Shown in pieces: positions 34,080 to 48,049 of a DNA stretch of 64,000 nt (positions are counted from its first letter, which is position 1; every line of letters starts with the position of its first letter). The stretch is from Spongospora subterranea f. sp. subterranea. Taxonomy: Eukaryota > Endomyxa: Phytomyxea > Phytomyxea > Plasmodiophorida. The notes beneath the pieces were generated by a model. That model ran no database searches and was not told the origin of the DNA. It was given only the letters and a program-made list of their open reading frames with translations. The stretch covers positions 372,001 to 436,000 of the forward strand of contig JAUGWO010000102.1 of assembly GCA_049724395.1 (NCBI GenBank), read 5' to 3'. The position numbers were made by a program, and so were the translations under genes.

Positions 34080-35762
34080 CAATAAATATCGTTAGATAGA
34101 TGATTCAATCAGTTTAAGCAGGTTCCGCCGGGAGAATCCAATTTGATTTTCGTTCCGAATGTGATCTGTATACTGATCGGAGCTGCACGTTCCCCAGAAT
34201 TCACCGCGGCTGATCAGGAATTCTATTCCAGGCAGTGCTTGAAATGCCCCAGATCGTTAAACGATGGGCTTTCGACCATCCCACGCCTCGATTGAGTTTT
34301 TCACTAGCTCGGCTAAAGCCCACCAATTTCAACGGAGTACAACTGCCTCAACGATATTCGGATAAATTCTGCTGTCTCTAGCAATATGTTGTAGTCCAAC
34401 AACACCGTTATGTTTTGGTTTATACCGTTATTGTCCTTCAGACAGTGATTTCCTTAAATCAAGTCTGTTAATCAAGTATCCATTGCTGGAAATCTTTCGC
34501 CATTTATCGGGCTCATCCATAATCGATTGAAAGCGAAACAAGCTGTTCGACTTTTGTATGCCTTTGATCCGAACAGGATTCATCAGACTTAACCCGTCCC
34601 GTCGAAGTAGCGCCAGGAAAATCGACTGCTGTCGAGATGAAGATGGCAACATACCGAGCATCAGCAGAGAATTTTGCATTGAATGGACCCATCATATCTG
34701 AATACACAAATTTAACTGAACGAATGTCTGAGGCTGGAGACTGGTTCTGGTTAGTGTCCCTTTTACCACATGATGCAATTGTTGATTTGCCTCCCATTCA
34801 TATCCCGGGACTTTATAGCAAGAATTGAATTCGCTGTGAATCAAAACCGAAGAGAATGGAAAATGTGGTGTCCTGAACGTTGGATCCAGCCTCTGCTAGG
34901 TTGCAGAATGTTTACGCAAACCGATGATCACACCGCGTTTGAGTTCGAAAAAACTTCGACAGTGACCGTCAAATGAACTTCTGTTGATTTCGAGTTGGCG
35001 AATCTATCACTATTTGCCAAATAAACACAAGCGCGTTGAGCGCGGACGACAGACATCCCCCCCAAACTATATAGGCCAAATAGGATGAGCGATTTGCAGT
35101 TGGGCAAAGAGCGACCCTCAATGGACATCATTCCGATCATAACACTGAACGTCGCATATTTATTGACTTTTCCACGTAGATTCCGAGGAGAGATATCGTT
35201 GAGTTCTCAATCACGGCCGCAAGGAACCTTCATCAGTGGTGACTCAATGTCGGAGATTCATGGGAGGAGCGAATCGGGTCAACGTCCTGGGGCTAATAAT
35301 ATCTTCGGGTTCCACAGGAAATATCCAGCCATTGATTATCATTTCTCATAAAGACATTGTCCGAGATCGTGTTTGTCGGCCATCCAGCCATCTCAGCTCA
35401 GCTCGGCTACACCTGTCGGTCGAACGCCCCGGCCCATTATATCCCATACCGGTCAATTATATCCCACGTCGGTCGTTATATACAATCCGCCGACTGTCTC
35501 TCAGCCATATATACAGGATATCGCCGATCCGCCGACTCTAGGGGTTAAGGGTTGTCGGAGTTTTCGCATTTGTCCGCCACGGCACTGGTGATTGATTCAC
35601 TTCATCATCTCATTCTGGAATTCGTCGTTGATTGACAACAAGAACGTTGCTGCATCGACACGATCTTCCAGTTTTAAGGTGAGACCATACTGCCGTTGTG
35701 CTCTCCCCGTGCGTGTCTGATTCGTGGGTTCTTCTATAGCCTCCTCTTTTCTACTACCTACC
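34080..35762. other. intergenic with a fossil copia fragment; promoter of the ABC-F gene
   Basis: The left part is occupied by a decayed element (separate entry). The last 350 bp are gene-free; 35435-35520 holds three TTATATCCCA/TTATATACAA-type words spaced about 20-30 bp and a CATATATACAGGATAT stretch, a plausible TATA-rich promoter for the strongly codon-biased ABC-F gene. An intron in the 5' leader between about 35680 and 35745 (GGTGAGACC to TTCTATAG) is possible. Confidence 0.35.
34428..34830 (-). mobile_element. fossil Ty1/copia-like retroelement fragment
   Basis: Minus-strand frames here resemble the zinc-finger/integrase start of copia-type polyproteins (KFVYSDMMGPFN, SADARYVAIFIS). 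Related sequence may extend to about 35140. The copy is broken and lacks recognisable terminal repeats. It lies between Pol X and the ABC-F gene. Confidence 0.45.
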
Positions 35763-38178
35763 ATGTCGAACCCAACTTACGATGCCAAGACCTTTCACCG
35801 TAAATTCGAGGAATCGTGTGGCTACCTGACGGTAGACCAATTCCCCCCTATCGATTTTGCGGAGAAGGGGCAAATCGAAATGCTCTTCCCCGTCTACCGT
35901 CGTGAACAGCTGGCCGCCGCCGCCAAGAAAATCAAATTGTCCAAGTTGATTGATATCCCTGCTTTCGACCTTCGCACCCCCGACAACTGCGCTGATCTAT
36001 TCAAGAACGCGCGCTTGGAGATTGAACCCCACAAACGCTGTGCCCTGTTTGGTATCAACGGCAGTGGAAAGACGAGTCTTTTCAACGCCATTTCCAACGG
36101 GGAAATCCGCGATTTCCCTCCGTACATGCACGTCCACCACATGAAGGAGCTCGAACATCACGATGAGGCTGATCAGATCAGCGTCCTCGACACTGTTTTG
36201 TGCTCTCACCCATACCACCGTGTTCTGCTGTGCATTGAGAAACACCTCAAGAGTCTGGTCGAGTCCGAACAAGATGCCGGACGTCTCGAGAAGCTTAAAG
36301 AGAACCTGGCATACGTTGAACAGCAAATGACTAGCAGCGGTGCTTACCAAGCTGAGAAGCGAGCAAAGCAGATGTTGCGAGTTTTGGGTTTCGACGAGAC
36401 CGGTGAAGGCGCCCCATTGAGCTCATTGTCAGGAGGTCTTCGTATGCGTGTTGCTTTGGCTTCCGCATTCATCATCGATCCAGATGTCTTGTTGCTAGAT
36501 GAGCCTACCAACCACTTGTACGTATTCACTCGATGGCCCGTTTGAAATTCGTGTGTTTACATGGCGATTCATAGGGATATGCCTTCCGTCCTTTGGTTAG
36601 AAAACCGTCTTCGTGCCTACAAGGGGTCGTATCTCCTGGTTACTCACGATCGTACACTTTTGGAAAACGTCGTCACATCAGTTATGCTTATTCAAGATAT
36701 GGTTCTGGAGTATTTCAGCTGTGGTTTCAAGGACTTCGAGAAACAAAAGGAGAAGCTGGATCAGGACCGTGCCAAGAGGATCGATACCTTTCTGCAAAGA
36801 AACCGAAACTTAGCTCCTGATGAACCGCTCTACCGGACCAAGATGGAGTACAAGGAGTGGCTTCGCGTCCGTTACGAAAGACAGATGATGCTTACCGGCA
36901 AATTCACGTTCAAAGCTCCTGAGCCTTTGGCTTGTTTGCCTGGTCAGGAGCAAGCTGATGTCTCGCTGATCAAGGTTGAAGACGTTCGGTTCACTTACGA
37001 TGCTGAGAAAGGCCTGCCTTACATTTTCGACACCCCGATCTCTTATGAAGTCAAGATCGGAACCCGTGTCGGTATCATGGGACCCAACGGTGCTGGTAAA
37101 TCCACTTTCCTCAAGCTGATCACTGGCAAGTTGGTCCCGACTGAGGGCAAGATCATTGTCAACCCAAAATTCACTCTTGCGTATTTCGGACAGCATTCGA
37201 CCAAGGAATTGCAGCTTGATATGACGCCATTTGAATTCATGTGCGTGTCGTTCCCCAAGGCGAACCAAGGAGAACTCAAAAACCACTTAAAGAAGACGTC
37301 GATTTCTGATGATCCCATGAACACCAGAATGCGCGGGCTTTCGTTCTCACAGCGCTCCTGTGTTATTTTCGCCAAGCTCACGTTCGTACCTCCGCATCTG
37401 TTGATTATGGACGAACCTACCAACTTCTTGGATCTTGATTCCGTCGATTCACTTATCACCGCCGTCAATAAGTTTTCGGGAGGTTTAATCGTTGTTACTC
37501 ACAACCGTGACTTTTTGAAGCGTTGCAGCAAGCACTTCCTGTCGATTGTGCCAGGTGCCTTCCTCGAGTTCAACACGATGAAGGCTGCCGAACGAGCTAC
37601 GTACTCCTTCATTACTGCTTTGGAAGAAGGACAGCTGATCGACCACAAGGCGGCGATTATGAACAACCGTGGTGGTGGTGCTATTCACACCGAAGAGTAT
37701 CTGGCCGAATCTGCCGCCCGTCTTACAGAGCAGCAGAGACTTGCCAAGGAGAAGGCTGATGCGTTTGGCCGCCGAACAGGAGCGTGTCCAAGCAATTGCT
37801 GCTGAGAAGGAGGCGAAGCGATTGGCGAAGGTTGCTGCACAGAAAACCGACTGGGTTGCTGGAGAGAAATGCTGGGCCCCGGTTGGTGGCAAATTTGTGT
37901 TGGCCACCGTTATGCGTAATATCCCTAGCATGGGAGTAACTGTTCAGCTGGAATCTGGGAAAACCGTCATGATCGAAGCGAAAAAGCTGAAGGTCGAAAA
38001 CCCAGAATCTTCCGGTGCATCTTCGGAGAAACCAACTCCTAAGCCGCAAGCTAACGCAAACGGTGGTGGTTCCAGCCGTGGAGGGCGCGGGGGCTCCAGA
38101 GGTGGAGCTCAAGGTGGTGCACGTGGGGGCCAAGGTGGTCAACGCGGTGGGGCACGTGGTGGACGTGGCCGGTCCTAA
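35763..38178 (+). CDS. ABC-F family ATPase with C-terminal KOW/Tudor-like and RGG tail
   Basis: Cytosolic twin-ATPase of the ABC-F class (GCN20/New1/eEF3 relatives), likely acting on ribosomes. Cassette 1: Walker A GINGSGKTS, signature LSSLSGGLRMRVALA, Walker B DVLLLDEPTNHLD, with a 63-nt intron inside NHLD. The inter-domain linker (DFEKQKEKLDQDRAKRID) follows. Cassette 2: Walker A GPNGAGKST, a degenerate signature (GLSFSQRSCVIFA instead of LSGGQ), Walker B LLIMDEPTNFLDLDS, switch VVTHNRDF. Then a basic coiled helix, a small beta domain (DWVAGEKCWAPVGGKFVLATV) and a Gly/Arg-rich RGG tail. One surplus base near 37752-37775 separates LAKEKADA from LAAEQERVQA. Codons are C-ending as in the NTT gene, implying high expression. 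Confidence 0.88.
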
Positions 38179-38534
38179 TTGTACTTTACAGTCATGCAAT
38201 TGCAGATGGGTCTATCAATAAAGAGTTTAAATTTCCCAGATACTCTCACTCTGAAGCAAAACCCAATCATTTCGTCCACATCTGGATTTTGTCGTACATT
38301 TGTGTTCTCCATTTTTTGAAAATCTACTTGCGTATGATCCTGAAGAACAGGGATATCTTCGTTTTGCGCACCGGGGAGCGCGGCAGTGGTTCCTGGCAGT
38401 CTTTGTTTTTCATCACTTGGCACCGCTGCGTCATGATCGCAACGATGTGGTTGACCATGTATGCGCATAGGGTCCACGGGATCTCGAGTTTGTGGCGGTA
38501 TTCGTCCAGTAGAAAAAAGAGTTGATGCACCCAT
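38175..38534 (-). CDS. possible small hypothetical protein (119 aa)
   Basis: An unspliced frame with ATG at 38534, overlapping the 3' end of the ABC-F gene by 4 bp on the opposite strand. The composition is polar and disordered (RIPPQTRDPVDPMRIHG, GTTAALPGAQNED). No domain is recognised. It could instead be 3'-untranslated sequence of one of the convergent neighbours. Confidence 0.3.
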   Translation of the reverse strand: MGASTLFSTGRIPPQTRDPVDPMRIHGQPHRCDHDAAVPSDEKQRLPGTTAALPGAQNEDIPVLQDHTQVDFQKMENTNVRQNPDVDEMIGFCFRVRVSGKFKLFIDRPICNCMTVKYN

Positions 38535-38725
38535 TGAATCTCAAAATAAACCGTTTATTTGATCGAACGGGACTGTACTGTACTGCCATGATTCACAGGC
38601 TACAAGAGTATCCGTATCACAGAGTCTGCGAAACTGATGAACGGAGCTCAGTCTGTCTTGTTTTCCAAAGTTCCAGCAGTTCAGAGTTGGACGTATGACG
38701 GATCGAAGAGTTATGTGATACCGTA

Positions 38726-41700
38726 CTACAATGAGTTTAACATTTCTTTCACGTGCAAGGTCGATGCTGTGGCGAAATGATTTATGAAATATCGGATTCG
38801 CCGACGCTGGTCATAACAGAAAACGTTAGAAGCCGAACAATTTAACTGTTCAAGCAAAACTACCCAATTTTCCAGCATTTGAAGCAGAAGGTCTGAGGAA
38901 TGCTGATCAACAAAATCATGCCCAAACATATCAATCTTGAATAACTTATGCTTCATGATACATCTGAAGACAGTCAGATTGGCAATGCTTCCATCAATCT
39001 CTTTACCGAAAGAATAGATCCGCTAGTGAGAACACGAAATGCCCAACATGTCCTTTCATGCCATAGAAAATGAGTTCATCGATAATATAAAAGTAGTCTG
39101 CCAACAGCGTCTGATACTCGGGCATCTTCAATTCTAAAGTGATATTTCCAGAAGGTTTCGAAACACAACAGAGCAGATTACTGAACACAGTATCGAATTT
39201 AGGGAGGAATACTGATATGTTTTCTTCCAGTCTGTTGAAGGCGTATCCCTATTATGAAACGAGTGAGATTTCATTGAAAGTTTCCAACAGGGCATTAATA
39301 CCAGTTTCGAGCCTGGAGCAATATAAAAAAGACTTGTAGATGACGTTGTATATCGTAACGCTACGACGTACTTTTCACATAGTGTGTCGGCGTTATAGAC
39401 AACAAAGTGTTCTTCCACATAAGCTTGATTATCGAGCGATTTCAACCGAACACTATCTGGAGTAACAGTTAGTATGAGACTATCGCCACGATCACGAACA
39501 GTGTTTTCGGCCTATGCATTTAAAATGAGCCTACAGACAAACAAGTGATGCCGATCACACCATTTCAATGGAAAAGAAATTCGAATGGTGGCGAGCATCG
39601 ATAACAAGAGGAGTGGGAAAGCAGTTCTCAGCGGTGATTTGGTAAAAAGGCGGCATAATAACTGGATCTGTTATACTGGGAGATCCAAAGAATACGACCT
39701 CGAGAGACGACATCATGATTTGCGGCTGAAAACACGTTGCAAAAAATCGGATTGAAGCCTGGAGAATGTCACCGTCGGGTAGGCCTGATAAACCAATTGA
39801 CCAACCTGAGAATCCTTGATAACCTTACAGTTGACGTTGATGAGAAAATCGAAGTGTTCAACAACGGTGTGTGTCGACTTCAAACCTTCACTCAATTGTG
39901 GATGAAAATGGACATAAACAGTGGTAGAAGATTCGGGTTGTAAAGTAAGAGAAGTAAACATCTTCAGCGTTGTGCACGAGAGTGAGAAATAAACATTGGA
40001 AAGAGAGTCTGCAGGTAAATCAGACGTTGCAACGAATTCCAGCGGTATACGAGATAGATTCGATATTTTGAACGACCTGTTGTTGTAATATTGTCCAAAA
40101 AAAATATCCCCCATATGGAGTTCAGGCAGAGGAGAATTCTTCATAAATGACGTATTTTCTGATTCAACAACGAAAACTCGCTCTGCCGCAGGTGTAGGTT
40201 TGGCAACAACCATTTCAATCCTGACAACCTTTTGCTCCATCGGGCGACCAGGAACCCCCAACAGTAAATAACCGGAGAATATTCCTTGCCGCTTGGTCGA
40301 CAGTGAAAGCGTAAGCGTGACCGTATCATGTAGGGATGACAACGTCCCTTGAGAACAAGACACAGTAAACCAATTTTTCAGGTCTTCACAGCTGATACAA
40401 TCCTACAAAAATGAAATATGAATAAAAAAATTAAAGATAAAACTTGCGCTTACCGCAACGAATGTGATGGGAGACGTTGATTGATTCTCCAATAATAAAT
40501 CCCATTCAGTGCATGCTAGCTCTGAGCAATCGAAGTCATGGCGACCAGCATTGATTAAATAACGATTGCAGCTGCCAGGAATAGCCAAGGCACCAGATAA
40601 GGTCAGCGCGGACGACGAGGGGCCAGGCGGTAAGGAATCCAATACTGATTTGGCGACTCCAACATCACATTCAAGATTAACAAGAGGCATGAAATTTGCA
40701 GGCTGGCCGTTAACTGGGGAGTGCGAAGGAAACCGCTCAGATACTGAATCAAACAATATTTCGACCGATCTCGAAAGAGGCGGATCGGCATCATCGAATA
40801 CGTCAATAAAGCATGGGTTTTCTGGGATGTCTGGAAGTTGATCGATATGAACTGAAAATCGAACGTCAATGCTGACAGATGCCTTGAATAACGTCAAAAC
40901 AAACCGGAAAATCAGACATGAGGGGCTTACATCAGGTGGCAGCTCAACAGTGTCAGTTGCGATTGTAAGCATATTGATAAAACGGTTATCGTTCGCACGA
41001 AACCTTAAATGAACCACTAAAGGCAAGGTTGCAGAAAGATTTCGGACCCCTAGAATGAAAAGCAGTTTGAAAACATATTGAACAGAAGAGCCTACGATCT
41101 TACAGAAGCGGTTTTTTTGCGATAGTAAATTTTCAGGATTGTCTTCAACATCGTGTATGTAAAACCTCATCCTACCAGACGACAGACAGTTCAGAGCAGC
41201 GTCAGGTACGTCTCTGGTCGTTAGTTACTGTACCTCTGCAACGATAATGTAAATCGTGGCCCAAGATTGAAGGATGCACAAATAGGAATCGTCTGGGGCT
41301 TTGAAAAGCCCATAGCAAGAAAGGATATAGAACCGATAACTAATTCACCGACGTCAATCCTTGGTACTTTATCAGCGCTCGAAATCATCGAGACTACGCG
41401 TACTCCGACATCCATAATTTGGCCAAATTGAAGAACAAATTCCTTCAAAATTTGTAGATCACGAGTAATCACCTAAACCCTCAAATTATACTGGAAGTTT
41501 CAGATAAGACGGTCAATACCTTGATGGAAACAATGTTGCTATAACGAACATCAGCTGCAACATCGACATGCATCTCCCTTGAGAATACGGTGCTTTGGTT
41601 TTGTACTCGAAACCATTGCACGGAAGAACTCGAGTCATGCAATGATATGGGAGACATTGAGATAGTATTATCAGTTGATAGGTTCAGCAGATGGATCGGT

Positions 41701-44700
41701 TGAGAGCGAACGCAGCCGGATACTAAAACGCGCATCTTCGAATTGCCAGGGTTGAAAAGGTTGATAAATCCAAGCTCGGCACTAAAACCACCGTCTTCAT
41801 CACACGCAAGAGTTCTAGTACAAAGACTGATAGAAAAAGAACGCTGCTCGAATGATCCCAAAACATGTAAAGAATGGAATTCACTATCCGACATAAACAT
41901 CGAGGTCGGAAACGCACTCTGGTCCGTTTGAAAATGCAGCGGAATCTCATTTTCGTTGATAACTGTGAACTCGATTGGGACATCTTGCCAATTATTGTCG
42001 AAACCAATATTTCCAATGAGAATTACCGGGTTATCAATGCGGCCAGACGACACAGCTCTAACCCCAGAAAGGCGAATGCAAGAGATGGCGTCCCCTTCTG
42101 GTAGGTTATGAATCAACACATTGTATGTATAGCCAACGCAACGACCTGAATTGATTGTTTCCCAAAAAGGCGCTGGCCAACCATTAATGTATCAGATAAA
42201 TCAATGTGCAACGAGACGGTAGCACCAGGAGCCAATAAACACTTGCCATGGTCAGTCCTATCACGATCATCGCCCCACCAAATATGGTAACCATCACTGG
42301 GGACATCCCTGATTGAAGCGGTAAGCGATAACTGTCGTCGCTCTGGGGTTTCGTTCAATATTGAAAATTGGTACGACGGTTTTCTATAAACACAAACAAA
42401 AATAGTCATGATGCGATGTTTGTCAATATGAGAGTTACCTACGTAATGAAGGTGAGGGACAATTCCGGATCATTTTTCAACTCGACGTATGAAGGATCAC
42501 ATTGCAAACAGAAATAATGCTCACGTTTCGGAAGCAAAACGGAGATATCATTACGGTCAAGAAAAAAACAAACACATATTTTGGCTATAGGTGAAGTTCT
42601 TCCTTGAGAATGCTTAATGTCAATATAACCTTGAAACAATCCGTACTCTTTGGCTTCAATAAGGAAAGAAAAAGTTAGAGATTCGAAGCAAGAGACAGTG
42701 CCGACAAGTTGGGTGTCGGGCATCAAAGTGTATAGCCGATGTGCTAGGAATAACCTGATAGGCAAACGGAATCAACTGACTGGGATTGGTGATTGAAAAT
42801 TCGCCGCGAAGCAAAGCACCGGCAGTGTTCAACATCCCATAATCAATCGTGAGAAATGTAGAATCAACGCGATTTTTCACGTTTACATCTGGATAACGTA
42901 CGGCAACAGATAGAATCGGCAGCCCTATCTGAGTATGGAATATTTTGATAAACTTGTAGCTCTCACAACGATTGGATAAATCGTCAACCCTGAAGGTCAG
43001 ACAACCGTAAATATCTCGGCATACACCTTGCATTGCTTGTTCCCGATCAACGTGGAAGCGCATCCGGACGAAAACCTGTTTTGATTGCAGCGATTCAACC
43101 ACAAAAGTATCCAAAGGAGTGGCAGAGGTGAGCGAATCAAACAGCTGGACTTGGCGTACTAGATTGCAACGGATTGAGACGGAAACCATTCCAGTAACCT
43201 GACGATTATGCAATCGAAGTCGGTAAACTTTCTCGAAAAAATAGTCTTCAGGATCCAAAAAACCCTGGCCTAATTCAACAACCTCATTAACTGGGTTGCT
43301 AAGAAACCCTTGAATTTCGATCTGGCTCATGGAATTCGGCGCGTCCAAAGCAAACACGATTGGTATGTAAATATCCTGGAAATTGGTTTGATCCCTAATT
43401 ACCGCCATACAGCTCTTAACATTTGGCACACTGAGTGGGAGCGTCGGGATAACTGTCAACTGGATTTTGGAATTGGCCAATATATCAACGCTCAGCGAAG
43501 TTCGGGAACATCCGTTTACTGGACAAATAAAACTTATGCACTCATGTTGGGGATTAACAGACACCATAAGCGATACATTGCAAGAAGAGGCGTTTGCGAC
43601 AGTTAATTTGGACTGGTCAGCACGATTGACACATAACCGAGGCGGATGCACAATAATTGAGGATTTGCCCAAGCTGACGGCAATCCGTACAGAGCGGCTG
43701 ATCTCTGATGACGAAAGTAGTAGTAACCCAGATACAGTTTTGTTCGGAAACTCAAAATTTGAACCGGACCTGTTCCGCCATTTAGTCATTATGACAAGAG
43801 CGTCGGTGGCTCGGAAAACAATAGTTTCCGTCTTTTGAGAACTCCCTGGAAAGGTCAATTCGCGATAGGTATGAGCATCACTAAAAGATTCAGGCAGGGC
43901 AGTGCAGTTTTCGATGATGCAAATAGAGAATATCATACCCTCTGATATATATGGATCATCACATCTCCAAGAAACCGAAATTGACGACTTTTCGGACTCC
44001 AACAATCCTTTCGATAGAGGAGGATTGTAAAGTGCAAACGGAAGTAAAAAGATGAACGGCCATGAAATAATCTCAGGTGACTGCCAAGAGTATGGAGATG
44101 ACCAAAACCGAGGAACTGATAAACGTAAGATGTCTCGATCGTCCGAGAACAATCGCCAACTGGCACTATGGCTATCATGAGGCAAGTCGAGATTAAAAAT
44201 AAATCTTGATAGGACGTGGAGATTCAAAGCTGATAATCCGCGAGAATCGCTGATGGCTGAAAACGCTGGAGATGCATCATCTGACGACGGCTTCTGGGTT
44301 CTAACCAACCTTCTGATCGGGGAGCTGGAGACAGAGCGCGGAACATTGTTTCCGGCACGCAGCCGACTGAATCGTGGATTTCCAGCTGACAGACAATGTG
44401 ACGAAATGGACCTATTACTAGTAGTATGCAAAAAGACATCCATTTCGCTGAGAATGCTTTGATACGCATCACTGTCTCTACATATTTGAACTGAGAACTT
44501 GACGTCACGCACGTAGTCCTTGTTTTTCTCTTCCTGACGAAAAACGTTAAAAGTCCACGTTTTGGCAGTTCTGGACGCTGTGGCAACCTACGTGGACTAA
44601 GATTACACCTTTTACACAAGCAACTAGTGCTGATGGAAAGTCATCGAATTCCACATTGGCGTCCGTAGCGGAAGATACGAAGGTAACAAACACGTTTTGC

Positions 44701-47700
44701 ACCGCGCTTGGTGGCAGAGTTAGCACCAGACTGTTTGCTGACACAGTATTTTCAATCTCCTGCCCTGTATCTGCGTCGCTAAAACTGGCATCGGACGCCG
44801 CCAAGCGGCAAAGTTCACTTAACCGACGATGAATTTTCTACATACATAAGTCAAAGTCTTCGCACCAAACGTCCACATACCTTAATTTTTTCCTTCTGGT
44901 TCTTTCTTTCAGCAATTCGCGCAGTTTATTTTCAAGTTTTTCTCGCTCTTCGTCACGATCAACGCTAGACACAGCAGGTCCAAGCGACAAATCCCCTGCT
45001 TCGAATAAGATATGACTACCGATTTGGGATTGTGTTGTTTCCAGCTGTATATATCAAAGGACTAAACAAGCAGATTGAAGTGCTGAATATACACCGACCT
45101 GGACGCGGATTCTTCGAACCCTGTCGCTAATATTTTTAATCAAAAGCTTGCGTTTACGGGAGCGTCCCCCCAGTATGCAATAGCCAAAATCGATAACGAT
45201 AGCTTGAAGCCAGAAGTTGAATGGCTTCCTGATATCCGCTTTGATGTAAATAACCTGCAATGGGGGTCAGTATTGAGCACATGGAGGTTGGGTATACAGA
45301 CAAAATCTAACCTGTTTGTCATGCCGGTCCTGCACATTTTGGAACGTGAGAGATTCAAAGAAGCGACCCGCCAACGAAGGTTTGAAAACCACAGGAATTT
45401 CTTTGATCTGATACGGGCGTAAAACCCCAATATAACCAGACGGGCAATCGATGTCGTCTGACGCAATCGAGCGCGTTTTGATTATGCAATACTGCAACGA
45501 AACATCACTTATATTGCTCACGACAAGCCCAAAGTGGTGGCGAGCCAGGTTTTGCAAAACCCCTAAAATTCTAGTTAGGAGCACAAAATAATCCGATCCC
45601 GAGATATTCACCAAAGTTGATATGCTTGAGAGAGAAATGCATTTTGGCATGGCAAACCATCGCTTGAACGTTAATGATTTGATTTTCTAGAGGCGCGACA
45701 ATTGCTGAGTCGCTATCCGATTTTGAGGCGAGCTGCAATGTCAAAGTTGCGGGCATGTTTTTTAATTTCCCGCGTATATATGGGTGGATTATTGCCTCTA
45801 AACAATAAACCAGCAATAGCGGTAAAGACTGATGAGGACCTAAAACAAGTACTTCAGCAGGAGTAACCAGTTTGTCTTGAACTGCTCGTCTGAAGTTTTG
45901 GAGGCGCTGAATTTCTTCCTGAACCGCTAATAGCTGATTGCGTTCACCAGATGACCAGGTAGGGATATCAACAAGTTCATGTGAGACTAAAGAACCTAGA
46001 TCGAGGCATGTATCATCTTCATCGACAACCTGAGCTTGGGAAGAGCGGTATACTGCAAGATCTTCTAAAGACGAGACTTTGCAGTTTATGGTTAAAATAG
46101 AAGAAGTCTTGTTGACTAAGGTGAACAGTTTCGCCGCTGGAAAATTTAGCATTAGCTTTCCAAAATCAATGATGGGGGTGTCCAAACGACTGGTGCCACA
46201 ACCATTGCCGACATCTATATCATAGACTGAATGGCGTCCAGCATCTGCCGGATCAAAATTCTTAGAAAAAACAACCACCGAATGGAAGTCACTATGATTG
46301 TGCATATTGAAAAGCTGAACTTCTTTCTGATACGAGGAAGTACGTCTCTGTGGAACTAGCTTTAGCCGAACTTCCTGGGAAGAACGAGGTCCAAGTTCGA
46401 CCGGGTTCTTATTGACAGATAGCACCTTCGACTCAAACTGAAGCATCACCGACGTTGGAAGGTCCGACAGGTTTTGAACTGTGAATGAGGCAACTGCAGG
46501 AGAGGCAATGGCAATCTCTCCAAAATTGATGATCGAGGTGGAAACTGTGGTTTGAGAGGTGCACACGCGGAGCTGTGCAGCGGATTGAACGCGAATGCTT
46601 GCCATGAATAGAAGACTGAACGCTTGCCCCCCGGCAATTAAACGAAACACGAAATTTCACCGATTTTAACCGTGTTCGGTCTGAACGATCGCCGATTACT
46701 TCATCACCTGAGGCCGTCTCAAACGATCCAGCAATCGCGTCACTTTGATTTAATGTCGAAGCACTGTTGAACAATAGGCGAACTTGCCGCTCTTTTCCTG
46801 GTAATATCAAAAGCTCACTGATGACGTCTTTCATGGAAAGGGGCGATTGCTCCTGGTCAATGGCATTACCGAACGCTGCAGAGGGTTTTCGTAGATGACC
46901 TGAAGCGAACTGCAATCGAGACAATGAGCCCACCCGTGACAAACTACCTGAAAGACTTGTGGCACTACCACCTAAAGGAATATTGAAATCATCACTTTCA
47001 TCCTCAGAACCTGGCTGTGAAACAGGAAATGTCTGAATCGATTTGGAGACGTCAGCCGTAGCCGAACGAGCATCTTCTTCAAGTAAGAACGATAACGTCT
47101 CAGGAGAAGACGCGCTTGATGACATGAATACCTCTAAAGGCATTTGAGTCAGGTTTTTTAACAACAGGCTTCGAACAACTGTTTCGCCAGAAAAGCAGTC
47201 CCCGAAATCGATCGACTCTGGAGTGATATCGAGGCCTGATTCGCGTGTTTCGGCGGAGACAGCTGCATACACAGGAATCCTATCGGTGTTGCGAGAATCA
47301 AGAAGATTTTCCAGGACCAACTCTTGTACGTTGTCACCTAAAGAAAGATGATTCGAATGAAAGTGAACCTTGATACGGAGGTTTGACGACCCTTGAATCG
47401 GGTGGCGCGCAAGAAGAGGCAATCCCGTCTCGTAATCAATAAAAGTAAAACAGGAGTTTAATCCACTCCCAATTTTCAATGAAAACTTCGTCGCAATTTC
47501 TGAATAGTTCTGGATTGTCACCTCTTTCACATCAGCCTTTCCCAAAGCACAGTCAAAAGATACTTCTTTGGCGTCGAACGCTAGCATAGATCGGCAAAAT
47601 CGAGACGTCAAAGCGACTGATAGGCTATCGAGCCCCAAACGAAACACTAACGTTGAACGCCAAGTAATCGCATTGAACCTTTTCAAACCTGACCCTCGTG

Positions 47701-48049
47701 AAGATGTGCCCATTGGATGAACAACCAACACAAGTTTCTTCTCCTCTTTTGAAGTCAAATTGCAGATTGGGCCGTCATAAAGATTCCCTTGCGTATTGAA
47801 GACGCTCAGATGTTGTTCCATAGCGATACCAAGGTTCGGATTAGTAAGTTGAATGGAAACCAATTGGGGAAGAAGCGCATCCTGGACGGAGAAAAACAGA
47901 ACCTCTGTCGATCGTAATGAGGACCGAACAGCGATTTGCCGAAGGGCGCAATTGCTTCCATCGATAATGTCCCCAAGGTCAATAAACCCGCCAGGGGCTA
48001 ATACAGATAATCCTCCCGACCTGATCCAGCCGCCGCCATGATCCCCCAT
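38726..48049 (-). CDS. giant ASH/MSP-domain protein (HYDIN/CEP192/DLEC1 class)
   Basis: A 9.3-kb gene of about 2,900 codons in more than 12 exons, read from the ATG at 48049 (MGDHGGGWIRSGG). It consists of repeated immunoglobulin-like ASH domains, each starting with an IDFG-type strand: GFIDLGDIIDGSNC, VSFDCALGKADVKEV, IDFGDCFSGETVVRSLLL, INFGEIAIASPAVASF, IDFGKLMLNFPAAKLF, VIDFGYCILGGRSRKRKLL and others toward the C-terminus. A coiled-coil (DEEREKLENKLRELLKER) lies mid-protein. No CH or kinase domain was seen, so the orthologue (HYDIN, CFAP47, CEP192, DLEC1) is undetermined; all are axonemal or centrosomal. Two surplus bases interrupt the frame: a G6 run near 46626-46634 and a CCC run near 42705-42722. 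The final exons (39445-38726) are less certain. Confidence 0.78.
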
